Below are positions 46,986 through 55,364 of a stretch of DNA of 64,000 nucleotides, one piece after another; positions within the stretch are counted from its first letter, which is position 1; each line of letters opens with the position of its first letter. The stretch is taken from assembly GCF_034259325.1 (NCBI RefSeq), contig NZ_JAXIVS010000014.1, positions 186,001 through 250,000 of the forward strand, given 5' to 3'. The DNA comes from Hyalangium ruber. GTDB lineage: Bacteria; Myxococcota; Myxococcia; Myxococcales; Myxococcaceae. The notes beneath the pieces were generated by a model that searched no databases, had not been told where the DNA came from, and saw only the letters and a program-made list of their open reading frames with translations. Both the position numbers and the translations under genes were made by a program.

Positions 46986-49900
46986 ATGCGTATGCCTCCT
47001 GAACTGAAGGAGGTGCTCACCTGGGACGAGAACCGGCTGCGCGCGAGCGGCGAAGGCCTGGCGGTGCTGGTGGGCGCCGTGATGGAGGGGCCGGGGTCTG
47101 AGCGGACCTCGGCGCTGGAGGTGCTGGGCCGGGTGCTCGCGTGGAACCCACGCCGTGCCGCACAGCGAGAGCTGCCGAGAGGGCTGGAGACGCTGCTCGA
47201 CAGCCCCGAGGTGGAGGTGCGGTGGGTGGGCGCGCGGCTGGTCGATGCGAGCCGCATGCCCGAGGCCATTCCGAAGCTGAGGCGCGGACTGGGGGATGCG
47301 GACGCGAGACTGCGCGAGGCCTGTGTGGGCGCGCTGAGAGAGGCGGAGCTGGGGCCCGAGGCGCTCGGTGAGCACCTGGACTCGGAGCGGGCCGAGGAGC
47401 GCGAGGCAGCGCTGGAGCTGGTGACCCCTCAGGTGCGCGAGGCGCTGCGACCGAGGCTGCTGCGGCTGCTTCGGGACTCGGTGGCGGCGGTGCGCTACCT
47501 CGCGGCGGAGCGGCTCGGAGTGGAAGCGGAGGCGCCAGAGGCGTGGGCGGTGACGCTGGAGGCGGCGCGGGAGGGCCGGGATCAGGATCTGCGGATCAGC
47601 GCGCTCGAGCGCCTGGCGCGGTTCGGGCCGCGAGCGGAAGCGGTGCCCGTGCTGCTGGAGCTGTTGAGGGCGGACCCGGACGACCTGGTGCGAGAGGTCG
47701 TCGCGGGGGTGCTCGAGGCGCTGGCGCCCCTGCATCCCGAGGTGGCGGAGGCACTGGTCCATGCGTTGAGGGACAAGGACCTCAGCGTGGCGGAGCGGGC
47801 GGCGATGTCCCTGTCCAGGCGGGGCGCGGCCACGGAGGCGGTGGTGCCGCGGTTGCTGGCGGCGTTGGAAGACCCCGCGGTGGATGAGTTCGTGCGCGGA
47901 GCGGTGGCGCTCGCGTTGGCGCGGCAGGGAGCGCGGGCCGTGGTGCCAGTGCTGGTGCGCCTGCTGAAGCAGCCCGATGACCACTTTCGAGCGCGCGGGG
48001 ACGAGGTGACGGGATGGGGGACGGAGCCGCCGTTGAAGCTCCAGGCGGTGGAGGCGCTCGGGGTGCTGGGACCGCTGGCGGAGGAAGCGGTGCCGGTGCT
48101 GCTCGCGAGCCTCCGGACGGGCGCGGTCGAGCGCCAGCCCGCGGATGCCGAGGCCCTGGAGCGCATCGGCACGGCGAGGGAGGAGCTGGAGGCGCTCCTC
48201 TGTGAAGTCCTCCCTGGCGCCGAGGGCTGGAGCAAGGCGCGGATGCTGGCGGTGTTGTCGCGGGTGAAGCCCGAGCGGGACGCCTCGCTGCGGCTGCTGG
48301 TGAATGCGCTGGAGCACGAAGATGCGCGAGTCCGCACGCAGGCGCGGACGCACCTGTGGCGCGTGATGGGAGATCGACCCGAGAGCCTGGAGCGCCTGGA
48401 AGCCTTCACGCGCGGGGAGGACGCCACGCTCCGACACGCGGCCACCGAGGCGCTACGGATGTTGGGCCGGCCCACGGAGGGAGGCCTGGCATGGCTGGGG
48501 GGGCAGCTCTCCTCGGCGAACGAGGAGGAGCAGGAGCACGCCATCACGGAGTTGAGGACGCTGGGGCGCCGGGCAGAGTCGCTGGTGGACAAGCTCACGG
48601 GGCGGCGGCAACGGCTCGGCCCCCGGTCGCGCGCGGCGGTGCTCACAGTGCTGGGCCCGTTGAGCGGAGGGCGGCTCGACGAGGCACGGCGGGCGGAGCT
48701 GGCGTCGGGATTGGAGGACGAGGATGCGCGGGTGCGGGAGGCGGCACTCTGGGCGCTGGCGGACTTCACCGACGTGGACGCGCAGACATGGCAACGCGCG
48801 GAGGCGCGGCGGGAAGACCCGGAGCCGCAAGTGCGAGAGGCGGCGGAGGCGGTGCTCGGCAAGCACCGGGGCGCACGAACCGAAGAAGTCCCGAGCGCGG
48901 AAGCGCCCACGGCGCAGGCAGCCCAATCCCTCCAGCGGTTCACCTTCGCGCTCTACGCCGTGCTGAGAGAAGGCGAGGGCAACCGTGTCTTCTCGCCCCT
49001 GTCTCTCTTCACGCTGTTGGCCATGGTGATGCGCGGAGCGCGAGGCGGCACGGAGGAGGCGCTGCGAAGGGCGCTGCGCTGGCCCACGGAGCCGGAGAGG
49101 ATCTCCCAGGCCCTGCAGTTCCTGAGCGCGAAACTACACCTCCCTACAGCCCAAGATGCGGTCCCGCATATAAAGGAGGGGGACGAGGGGGCGGCGCTGG
49201 TGTCGGCGAACGGCTTCTGGGGGCAGGAGGGCTACGCGTTTCGAGCGGAGTACCTGTCGGAGCTGGCGGAGCAGTTCGGAGTGACGACGCAGCGGGTGGA
49301 CTTCGCGGGAGCACCGACGCAGGCGAGTGAGCGCATCAACACCTGGGCGCGGGAGCAGACGCGGGGCCGCGTTACGAACCTCTTCTCACCAGAAGAGCTG
49401 TCGGAGGCGACGCGGTACGTGATGGCGAACGCGGTGTACTTCCGTTCGCGCTGGGCGCAGCCCTTCTACGAGGGCACGCGGGAGGCGCCATTCCACCTGC
49501 TGGATGGGAGGGAGGTGGACGTGCCGATGATGAGCCGGGAGGGCCGCTTCGGCTACGCGAGAGGGTCGAGGTACCAGCTCATCGAGCTGCCCTACCGAGG
49601 CGGACAGACATCGATGGTGGTGCTGCTGCCGGACGCGGGCTTCTTCGAGCGCATCGAGCGGCTGCTGACGGCGGAGGGAGTCGAGGGGCTCCTGGCGAAG
49701 CGAACGCAGGAGGACTTCACGCTGAAGCTGCCGCGCTTCCACTTCGAGCAGAGCGTGAACGTGACGGAGCTGGCGGAGCGGCTGGGGCTCTCGGCGCTGT
49801 TCGGGGCCGAGGCGGACCTGTCGGGGATGACGCCGATGCGAGAGCCCTTCGCGGGCCAGCTCCGGCACGACGCGACCCTCACGGTGGACGAGGAGGGGAC

Positions 49901-50072
49901 GGAGGCGGCGGCGGTGATGCGGGTGTACCACATGGGCGGAGTGCCGCAGGTGGTGGTGGCCAACCGTCCATTCCTGTACCTGATCCGGCACGAGGCCACG
50001 GGGGCGGTGTTGTTCCTGGGGCGGGTGATGGATCCGAGAGGCTCACAGCCACAGGGGAACGCGAGAGGGTGA
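46986..50072 (+). CDS. HEAT-repeat / serpin fusion protein
   Basis: 1028 residues. Residues 1-640 are a HEAT-repeat solenoid (about 15 units; AVPVLLELLRADPDDLVREVV, VVPRLLAALEDPAVDEFVRGA). Residues 648-1020 are a serpin: QRFTFALYAVLR, NRVFSPLSLFTLLAMVMRGA, YVMANAVYFRSRW, and the C-terminal signature FLYLIRHEATGAVLFLGRV (from about Phe996). The reactive loop has the inhibitory-type hinge EEGTEAAAV (Gly971 = P15) and is one residue shorter than that of alpha-1-antitrypsin up to the conserved Pro-Phe. It is thus expected to trap a serine or cysteine protease, with P1 around Met/Gly. No signal peptide, so it is cytoplasmic. The ATG at 46986 has an alternative at 46992. The ATPase gene follows after 21 bp. 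Confidence 0.88.
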   Translation: MRMPPELKEVLTWDENRLRASGEGLAVLVGAVMEGPGSERTSALEVLGRVLAWNPRRAAQRELPRGLETLLDSPEVEVRWVGARLVDASRMPEAIPKLRRGLGDADARLREACVGALREAELGPEALGEHLDSERAEEREAALELVTPQVREALRPRLLRLLRDSVAAVRYLAAERLGVEAEAPEAWAVTLEAAREGRDQDLRISALERLARFGPRAEAVPVLLELLRADPDDLVREVVAGVLEALAPLHPEVAEALVHALRDKDLSVAERAAMSLSRRGAATEAVVPRLLAALEDPAVDEFVRGAVALALARQGARAVVPVLVRLLKQPDDHFRARGDEVTGWGTEPPLKLQAVEALGVLGPLAEEAVPVLLASLRTGAVERQPADAEALERIGTAREELEALLCEVLPGAEGWSKARMLAVLSRVKPERDASLRLLVNALEHEDARVRTQARTHLWRVMGDRPESLERLEAFTRGEDATLRHAATEALRMLGRPTEGGLAWLGGQLSSANEEEQEHAITELRTLGRRAESLVDKLTGRRQRLGPRSRAAVLTVLGPLSGGRLDEARRAELASGLEDEDARVREAALWALADFTDVDAQTWQRAEARREDPEPQVREAAEAVLGKHRGARTEEVPSAEAPTAQAAQSLQRFTFALYAVLREGEGNRVFSPLSLFTLLAMVMRGARGGTEEALRRALRWPTEPERISQALQFLSAKLHLPTAQDAVPHIKEGDEGAALVSANGFWGQEGYAFRAEYLSELAEQFGVTTQRVDFAGAPTQASERINTWAREQTRGRVTNLFSPEELSEATRYVMANAVYFRSRWAQPFYEGTREAPFHLLDGREVDVPMMSREGRFGYARGSRYQLIELPYRGGQTSMVVLLPDAGFFERIERLLTAEGVEGLLAKRTQEDFTLKLPRFHFEQSVNVTELAERLGLSALFGAEADLSGMTPMREPFAGQLRHDATLTVDEEGTEAAAVMRVYHMGGVPQVVVANRPFLYLIRHEATGAVLFLGRVMDPRGSQPQGNARG

Positions 50073-50093
50073 AGGTGTAGCCTCGGGCGGGCG

Positions 50094-51200
50094 ATGACGG
50101 TGACGAAGCTGGAGATAGCGGGGTACCGCTCGGTGCGGAGGTTGGTGTTGCCGGTGCATCCGGTGACGGTGGTGGTGGGGCCGAACGGGAGCGGGAAGAC
50201 GAACCTGTACCGAGCGCTGTACCTGTTGCAGGCGGCGGCGGAGGGGCGGCTGGCGAGGACGCTGGCGGAGGAGGGGGGCACGCCGAGCGTGGTGTGGGCG
50301 GGGCCGAGGGAGCACAAGAAGCCGGTGCGGCTGACGGTGGGAGTGACGTTGGATGACGAGCTGGCCTACGAGCTGAGCTGCGGCATTGCGCCGAGTGACC
50401 CATCGGAGCCAGCGACCCTGTTCGTGTTGGATCCGGAGGTGAAGGAGGAGCACCTCTGGGTGCTGGTGGGAGGACGGCGTGGGGTGTTGATGGAGCGCAA
50501 GGACCGCACGGCCTTCCTGCGAGACTCGGAAGGAAAGCGGGTGACGTTCCCGACGCAGCTGTGGAGCGCGGAGTCGGTGTTGGATCAGCTCGCCGAGCCG
50601 CACCGTTTCCCCCGGCTGTCGGAGGTACAGCGGACGTTGAAGTCGTGGCGCTTCTACCACCAGTTCCGAACGGACCTGGAGTCACCGGCGCGGCAGACGC
50701 AGGTAGGAGTGCGCACGGTGGCGCTGTCGAACGACGGAAGAGACCTGGCGGCGGCGCTGGGAACCATTCACGAGATTGGCGACCGAAGGGGACTGGCGAA
50801 GGCACTGGACGATGCGTTTCCGGGCTCGGAACTGGAGGTGCAGGCGCCACAGGGACGTTTCAGCCTGCTCTTACACATGCCGGGCTTGAGCCGGCCGATG
50901 GCGGCGAGCGAGCTGTCGGACGGGACGTTGCGGTACCTGTGCCTGCTGGCAGCGCTGCTGAGCCCGAGGCCGCCGCCATTCCTGGCCTTGAACGAGCCGG
51001 AGACGAGCCTGCACCCGGACCTGCTGGGACCCCTGTCGCGCCTCATCGTGGAGGCAGCCAAGAACAGTCAGATCTGGGTGACGACGCACGCGGAGGCGCT
51101 GGCGGAAGCCATCTCCCGACGCACGGGCTACGAGCCGGTGCGGCTGGTGAAGCAAGGCGGGGCCACGGACGTGGAAGGCACGTCCAACCCAGAGGACTGA
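50094..51200 (+). CDS. AAA_21-type ATPase (RecF/OLD-like ABC-ATPase fold)
   Basis: 368 residues. Walker A VVGPNGSGKTNLYRAL (about 29-42), an ABC-signature-like LSDGTLRYL, Walker B FLALNEPETSLHPDLL and the H-loop WVTTHAEALAEAI place it in the AAA_21 family of SMC/RecF-type ATPases. This family includes standalone ATPases used in repair and in phage defence together with nucleases or other effectors. No nuclease (TOPRIM) domain is attached here. It lies 21 bp after the HEAT-serpin gene and is very probably in its operon, so the pair may act together. It converges on rpiB with only 4 bp between stops. Confidence 0.88.
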   Translation: MTVTKLEIAGYRSVRRLVLPVHPVTVVVGPNGSGKTNLYRALYLLQAAAEGRLARTLAEEGGTPSVVWAGPREHKKPVRLTVGVTLDDELAYELSCGIAPSDPSEPATLFVLDPEVKEEHLWVLVGGRRGVLMERKDRTAFLRDSEGKRVTFPTQLWSAESVLDQLAEPHRFPRLSEVQRTLKSWRFYHQFRTDLESPARQTQVGVRTVALSNDGRDLAAALGTIHEIGDRRGLAKALDDAFPGSELEVQAPQGRFSLLLHMPGLSRPMAASELSDGTLRYLCLLAALLSPRPPPFLALNEPETSLHPDLLGPLSRLIVEAAKNSQIWVTTHAEALAEAISRRTGYEPVRLVKQGGATDVEGTSNPED

Positions 51201-51204
51201 GCGC

Positions 51205-51669
51205 TCACCCGCCAGAGCCAGGAGCGAAGCGCGCCTCCAGTGCCGCCACCTTGGACAACCGGCGCACATGGCGCTCCTCGCCCGTGAAGTGCGCGGAGAG
51301 GAATGCCCGTACCAGCTCCTCGGCGAGAGCGGGGCCAACGACGCGAGCACCGAGCACCAGCACGTTCATGTCGTCATGTTCGACGCCCTGGTGAGCGGAG
51401 TAGGTGTCGTGACACAGGCCGCCGCGAACACCCGGGAGCTTGTTGACGGCCACGGAAGCACCGACGCCACTGCCACAGATGAGCAGGGCGCGGTCGGCCT
51501 CTCCCCGCCGCAAAGCCTCGCCAACCGCCTGGGCGAAGTCCGGGTAGTCGACGGGCTGGGGGCCATGGGTGCCCTTGTCGACCACCGAGTGTCCCAAGGC
51601 CTCCACCACGCCGCGCAGCTGCTCTTTCAACTCGAAGCCCGCGTGGTCAGCGCCCAGAGCGACGCGCAA
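51205..51669 (-). CDS. rpiB: Ribose-5-phosphate isomerase B
   Basis: 154 residues, standard length. It interconverts ribose-5-phosphate and ribulose-5-phosphate in the pentose phosphate pathway. Family motifs are all present: [13 protein letters not shown] at the N-terminus, DYPDFA, the active-site loop [16 protein letters not shown] with the catalytic Cys, [13 protein letters not shown] and [15 protein letters not shown]. The transketolase gene lies upstream on the same strand, but its stop at 51894 is separated from the rpiB start by 224 bp that hold a dispersed repeat, so co-transcription is possible but not certain. Confidence 0.95.
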   Translation of the reverse strand: MRVALGADHAGFELKEQLRGVVEALGHSVVDKGTHGPQPVDYPDFAQAVGEALRRGEADRALLICGSGVGASVAVNKLPGVRGGLCHDTYSAHQGVEHDDMNVLVLGARVVGPALAEELVRAFLSAHFTGEERHVRRLSKVAALEARFAPGSGG

Positions 51670-51689
51670 GGTAGCCTCCTCGATTCAGA

Positions 51690-51714
51690 AACCTGTCTGA
51701 CAACCAGACAGGTT
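51690..51714. repeat. Perfect 10-bp-arm palindrome of the AACCTGTC family
   Basis: AACCTGTCTG (51690-51699), spacer ACAAC, CAGACAGGTT (51705-51714). It is the most complete copy of the motif also seen at 10200-10223 and, eroded, near 9941. It forms one end of dispersed repeat copy B, between rpiB and tkt. Confidence 0.75.
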
Positions 51715-51862
51715 TGGCCAGAGCGCGCCCCAAGAGCGCCTTGGACCCACGGAGTAAAAGGAGCCCGTGAGTCCAGGGAGAGCGGGACGGCCGGCGCGGG
51801 AGGACCCGTCCGCTGACGGGGGGCCCCGCGCCGAGACGAGGGACCCGCGACCTGCGTCCCCC
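51690..51862 (-). repeat. Dispersed repeat element, copy B (inverted relative to 9769-9941)
   Basis: About 173 bp between the rpiB start and the tkt stop. Read on the minus strand it has the same layout as copy A: an 80-bp core with five substitutions, a divergent spacer, then GGGGCGCGC and the palindromic end. Both copies are of the same length and intergenic. No transposase or target-site duplication is recognisable. Confidence 0.75.
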
Positions 51863-51893
51863 ATCCGTGAGCCCGTCTTCCAATCCGTGTCAC

Positions 51894-53948
51894 CTACTTC
51901 CGTGCCTTGGCGATCGTCTCCTTGGCCACCTTCACCACGTTGTCCACGGTGAAGCCGAACTTCTGAAGCAGGTTCTTGAGCGGAGCGGATGCGCCGAAGG
52001 TGCGCATTCCCACGACGGAGCCGCGCAGACCCACCCAGCGCTCCCAGCCGAACGCGGCGGCCTGCTCCACCGCCACGCGAGCGCTCACGGAAGGAGGAAG
52101 CACCGAGTCCTTGTAGGCCTCGTCCTGCTGCTCGAACAGCTCCCACGAGGGCATGCTCACCACGCGCGCCTTCACCCCTTCGGCCTTGAGCTGATCATAA
52201 GCGGCGAGGCACAAGGATACCTCGCTGCCGGTGCCGATGAGGACGACCTCCGGAGCCCCCTCGCTGTCGGCGAGCACGTAGGCGCCCTTGGCCAACCCCG
52301 AGGCGGGCGCGTACTTGGTGCGGTCCAGCGTGGGCACCGCCTGGCGCGTGAGCACCAGCGCCACCGGGTGGTGCTTCTGCCGAGCGATGACGCGCCAGGC
52401 CTCGGTCACCTCGTTGGCGTCCGCGGGCCGCAGCACGATGAGGCCCGGAATCGAGCGCAGACCCGAGAGCTGTTCCACGGGCTGGTGCGTGGGCCCGTCC
52501 TCGCCCAGGCCGATGGAGTCATGGGTGAAGATGTGGATGGAGGGGACCTCCATGATGGCCGACAGGCGGATGGCCGGGCGCTCGTAGTCGCTGAAGATGA
52601 GGAAGGTGGCGCCGTAGCCGCGCAGCTTGCTCAGCGACAGCCCGTTCACGATGGAGCCCATCGCATGCTCGCGCACGCCGAAGTGGATGTTGCGCCCGGA
52701 GTGCTCCCCCGGCTTCATCGGCCCGGACAGGCTCAGGTACGTCTTGGTGGACGGGTTGAGGTCCGCCGAGCCACCCACCAGGAACGGGTGGTGCTTGGCC
52801 AGCGCGTTGAGCACCTTGCCGCTCGACTCGCGCGTGGCCACGCCCTTGGCATCCGCCGGGAAGCTGGGCAGCTCCGCGTCCCAGCCCTCCGGAGCCTCGC
52901 GCCGCTGCAGGCGCTCGAGCTGATCCGCCAGCGCCGGGTGTGCCTTGCGATACTCCGCGAGCGACTTCTCCCACGCCTCGCGAAGCTGCTTGCCCCGCGC
53001 GCCCATCCGCTCCTGGAAGCGCTCGCGCACACCGTCGGGCACCAGGAACTGCGAATCCTCGGGCCAGCCATAGTTCCGCTTGGCGCCCTTGAGCTCCTCG
53101 GCCCCCAGCGGCTCGCCGTGCGCGCTGGCGGTGCCCTCCTTTTTGGGCGCGCCGTAGCCAATCCGGCTGGTGACGATGATCAACGTGGGCTTGCCGCGCT
53201 GCTCCTTGAAGGTGCGGTACGCCTGCCCCAGCTCCTCCAGGTTGTTCGCGTCGGCCACGCGCAGCACGCGCCAGCCATACGCCTCGAAGCGCCGGCCCAC
53301 GTCCTCGGTGAAGGCCAGGTCCGTGCTGCCATCGATGGAGATGCGGTTGGCGTCGTAGATCCAGCACAGGTTGGGCAGCTGCAGGTGCCCGGCGATGGAG
53401 GCGGCCTCGCTGGCCACGCCCTCCATCAAGTCTCCGTCACCGCACAGGGCCCACACGTCGTAGTCGAACAGGGTGAAGCCCGGCCGGTTGAAGTAGCCCG
53501 CCAGCCACCGCGAGGCGATGGCCATACCCACGCTGTTGGACACGCCCTGGCCCAGCGGTCCGGTGGTGGTCTCCACGCCGCTGGTCCACCGGTACTCGGG
53601 GTGGCCCGGAGTGACGCTGTCGAGCTGGCGGAACTTCTGGAGGTCCTCCATCGAAATGGCGGGTACCTCCTCCACGCGGTAGTCGCGGGTGACGCGCTTC
53701 ACCCCGGCCAGGTGTAGCAGCCCGTACAGCAGCATGGAGGCGTGGCCATTGGAGAGGATGAACCGGTCGCGGTTGGGCCAGATGGGCTGCGCGGGGTCAT
53801 AGCGCAGCTCCTGCTGCCACAACTGGTACGCCACGGGCGCCAGCGCCATGGGCGCGCCTGGGTGGCCCGAGTGGGCCTTCTCCACCGCATCGATGGCGAG
53901 GGTGCGGAGGGTGTTGATGCACTGCGTGTCCCGCGTGTCAGTCGTCAT
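51894..53948 (-). CDS. tkt: Transketolase
   Basis: 684 residues, typical for a single-chain transketolase, a ThDP- and Mg-dependent enzyme that moves two-carbon units between sugar phosphates. Visible motifs: KAHSGHPGAPMALAP with the catalytic His, SNGHASMLLY, GPLGQGVSNSVGMAIA, the ThDP signature ALCGDGDLMEG, GREHAM-like FGVREHAMGSIVNG, and HDSIGLGEDGPTHQPVEQL in the pyrimidine domain. The ATG at 53948 gives the expected start (MTTDTRDTQCINTLR); an extension to 54035 lacks protein character. The pathway partner rpiB lies downstream on the same strand beyond the repeat element, as expected for the non-oxidative pentose phosphate branch. Confidence 0.95.
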   Translation of the reverse strand: MTTDTRDTQCINTLRTLAIDAVEKAHSGHPGAPMALAPVAYQLWQQELRYDPAQPIWPNRDRFILSNGHASMLLYGLLHLAGVKRVTRDYRVEEVPAISMEDLQKFRQLDSVTPGHPEYRWTSGVETTTGPLGQGVSNSVGMAIASRWLAGYFNRPGFTLFDYDVWALCGDGDLMEGVASEAASIAGHLQLPNLCWIYDANRISIDGSTDLAFTEDVGRRFEAYGWRVLRVADANNLEELGQAYRTFKEQRGKPTLIIVTSRIGYGAPKKEGTASAHGEPLGAEELKGAKRNYGWPEDSQFLVPDGVRERFQERMGARGKQLREAWEKSLAEYRKAHPALADQLERLQRREAPEGWDAELPSFPADAKGVATRESSGKVLNALAKHHPFLVGGSADLNPSTKTYLSLSGPMKPGEHSGRNIHFGVREHAMGSIVNGLSLSKLRGYGATFLIFSDYERPAIRLSAIMEVPSIHIFTHDSIGLGEDGPTHQPVEQLSGLRSIPGLIVLRPADANEVTEAWRVIARQKHHPVALVLTRQAVPTLDRTKYAPASGLAKGAYVLADSEGAPEVVLIGTGSEVSLCLAAYDQLKAEGVKARVVSMPSWELFEQQDEAYKDSVLPPSVSARVAVEQAAAFGWERWVGLRGSVVGMRTFGASAPLKNLLQKFGFTVDNVVKVAKETIAKARK

Positions 53949-54165
53949 GGGTAGGAGTTCCTCGTCTGGCCCGTGCGTGGAGCGCACCATGCCGCAAGCG
54001 CGGCCCGAGCGCCGCACCAAACGCATGGAACCCAAGGCGTGGGGTGGGATGTCAGACCGGCTGCGTACACTTTCGCGACGAAATAGCCGGGGGGCTCGTT
54101 CGTTTCAGGAACGGGGCGGCTACTTCGTCGGAGTCGACGCTCTTTAGGGTCATGGGGTGGGAGTC

Positions 54166-54306
54166 ATGGGGCATCTCTTCGTTCCTGCGGCGCTGGTGTT
54201 GTGGGTGGCGGTGGCGGTGGTGCGCATGTGGGCGACACCGCAGGTGCCTCCAACACCCGCTCCGGCGCCGCAGGAGCGTCAGTCACAGCAGCAGAACGAG
54301 CGCTGA
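54166..54306 (+). CDS. Micro-membrane protein A (46 residues)
   Basis: 46 residues. One transmembrane helix at the N-terminus (MGHLFVPAALVLWVAVAVV) is followed by Arg-Met-Trp and a Pro/Gln-rich tail ending in QQQNER. Reality is supported by the second gene at 54462, which encodes the same N-terminal pattern M-x-H-L-F-x-P-A-x-L-V-L-W-V-A and is preceded by a similar sequence: TTTCAGGAACG occurs about 60 bases before each start. The ribosome site is weak (GGGAG). Function unknown; proteins of this kind often modulate membrane complexes or stress responses. Confidence 0.6.
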   Translation: MGHLFVPAALVLWVAVAVVRMWATPQVPPTPAPAPQERQSQQQNER

Positions 54307-54461
54307 AGCGGTTTCCCGAGGCAGCGCCTTCTCGGTCAGCAAGAAAGCACGGCCCCGGACACATGCGTCCGGCGGGTCTCAGGGCCTTGTCTGGCCATTT
54401 CAGGAACGAAGAAAAGGGCCCGTCAGGGCTGGCGGATATGGATTCAACAGGGGGGTTGGCG

Positions 54462-54566
54462 ATGGTTCATCTGTTCATTCCCGCGGTGCTGGTGCTGTGG
54501 GTGGCGTGGGTGGTTCCGCGCTCCCGGCGGCGCAACCGTCGGTTCAAGGTCATCCGCGCTCGGTAG
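54462..54566 (+). CDS. Micro-membrane protein B (34 residues)
   Basis: 34 residues. The transmembrane helix (MVHLFIPAVLVLWVAWVV) is followed by a strongly basic tail with five Arg in PRSRRRNRRFK, giving cytoplasmic-tail-in polarity by the positive-inside rule. AGGGGGG lies 7 bases before the ATG at 54462; an in-frame ATG at 54438 is possible. It is paralogous to the gene at 54166 in the membrane part but has a different tail. A strong intrinsic terminator follows 24 bp after the stop, which is good evidence for expression. Confidence 0.7.
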   Translation: MVHLFIPAVLVLWVAWVVPRSRRRNRRFKVIRAR

Positions 54567-54590
54567 AAGCGCGCGGACTGGACGTAAACC

Positions 54591-54623
54591 AGGCCTCGGG
54601 GGTTTCCCCCCGGGGCCTTTTTT
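54591..54623 (+). terminator. Strong rho-independent terminator
   Basis: AGGCCTCGGGGG (54591-54602) pairs with CCCCCGGGGCCT (54607-54618), one G-U pair, loop of four bases, directly followed by a run of T (54618-54623). It is the most canonical intrinsic terminator in the window and ends the micro-protein transcript. Confidence 0.85.
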
Positions 54624-54682
54624 CTGACTCGGAGTGAAGCAGGGCTCACCACATCCGCGAGCAGCGGTGATATGTGCGGTGT

Positions 54683-55252
54683 ATGTCATTCGAGAAAGCC
54701 CTCCGAGAGATGATTCAGCGTGAGCTGCAGCTCGCGCTCGCCCCGCTCCAGAAGTCCACCGGCCGGTTGGAGCGAGGGGTGGAGTCCCTCGGGGAGATCC
54801 GCCGCGTCACGGGCCAGCTCAAGCCCCTGCTCGGGCAGCAAGGCAGGATGGTGGCGCTCCAGCACGCGCAGGCCGTCGAGGCTCCCGCGCGCAAGGTCAA
54901 GGCGCCCGCCGCGAAGGCTCCGGTCGCGGCGCCTCCGGCGAAGAAGCGCGGCCGTCCCGCCCGTAGCACCGGTGCCCAGGCCTGCGCGGTGATCGGCTGC
55001 AAGCGGCCGGCGCGCTCCAAGGGGTACTGCTCGGCGCACTACCAGAAGCTGCGCCTGCTGGTGCGCACCAACCGCCGCCCGGCGGATTGGAAGGACGATG
55101 CCGCGCCCCAGTCCGCGCGCGAGGTGAAGCTGCCTCGGGGCCGCGCCGCCGCCCGTGAGCGCACGCCCGAGCCGGCCAAGCCGCGCGAGGCGCCCAAGCC
55201 CAAGGCCTGGGTGCGCAAGAAGGGCTCTCCGGGCATGGTCTCGCTGCACTAA
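54683..55252 (+). CDS. Coiled-coil protein with a zinc-knuckle-like motif
   Basis: 189 residues. The N-terminal 60 residues are helical (FEKALREMIQRELQLALAPL, a likely coiled coil). An Ala/Lys/Pro-rich basic segment follows (KVKAPAAKAPVAA), then a compact Cys/His motif: CAVIGCKRPARSKGYCSAHY, i.e. C-x4-C-x8-C-x2-H, typical of small zinc-binding knuckles found in HNH-associated and phage proteins. The C-terminal third is basic and Pro-rich. A nucleic-acid-binding role is plausible. The ATG at 54683 was chosen; a GTG three codons upstream is possible. It is followed after 112 bp by the kinase at 55365. Confidence 0.75.
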   Translation: MSFEKALREMIQRELQLALAPLQKSTGRLERGVESLGEIRRVTGQLKPLLGQQGRMVALQHAQAVEAPARKVKAPAAKAPVAAPPAKKRGRPARSTGAQACAVIGCKRPARSKGYCSAHYQKLRLLVRTNRRPADWKDDAAPQSAREVKLPRGRAAARERTPEPAKPREAPKPKAWVRKKGSPGMVSLH

Positions 55253-55364
55253 GCCGCCCGCCTCCTTCCTGAGAGGGCAGGCGTGTTCACTCCAGAGCGA
55301 GGCCCTCGCCCCGGCGGCCCGGCGGCCCCACGCTGGTGTAACAAGAAGCGGGGCGGGGGACTGC

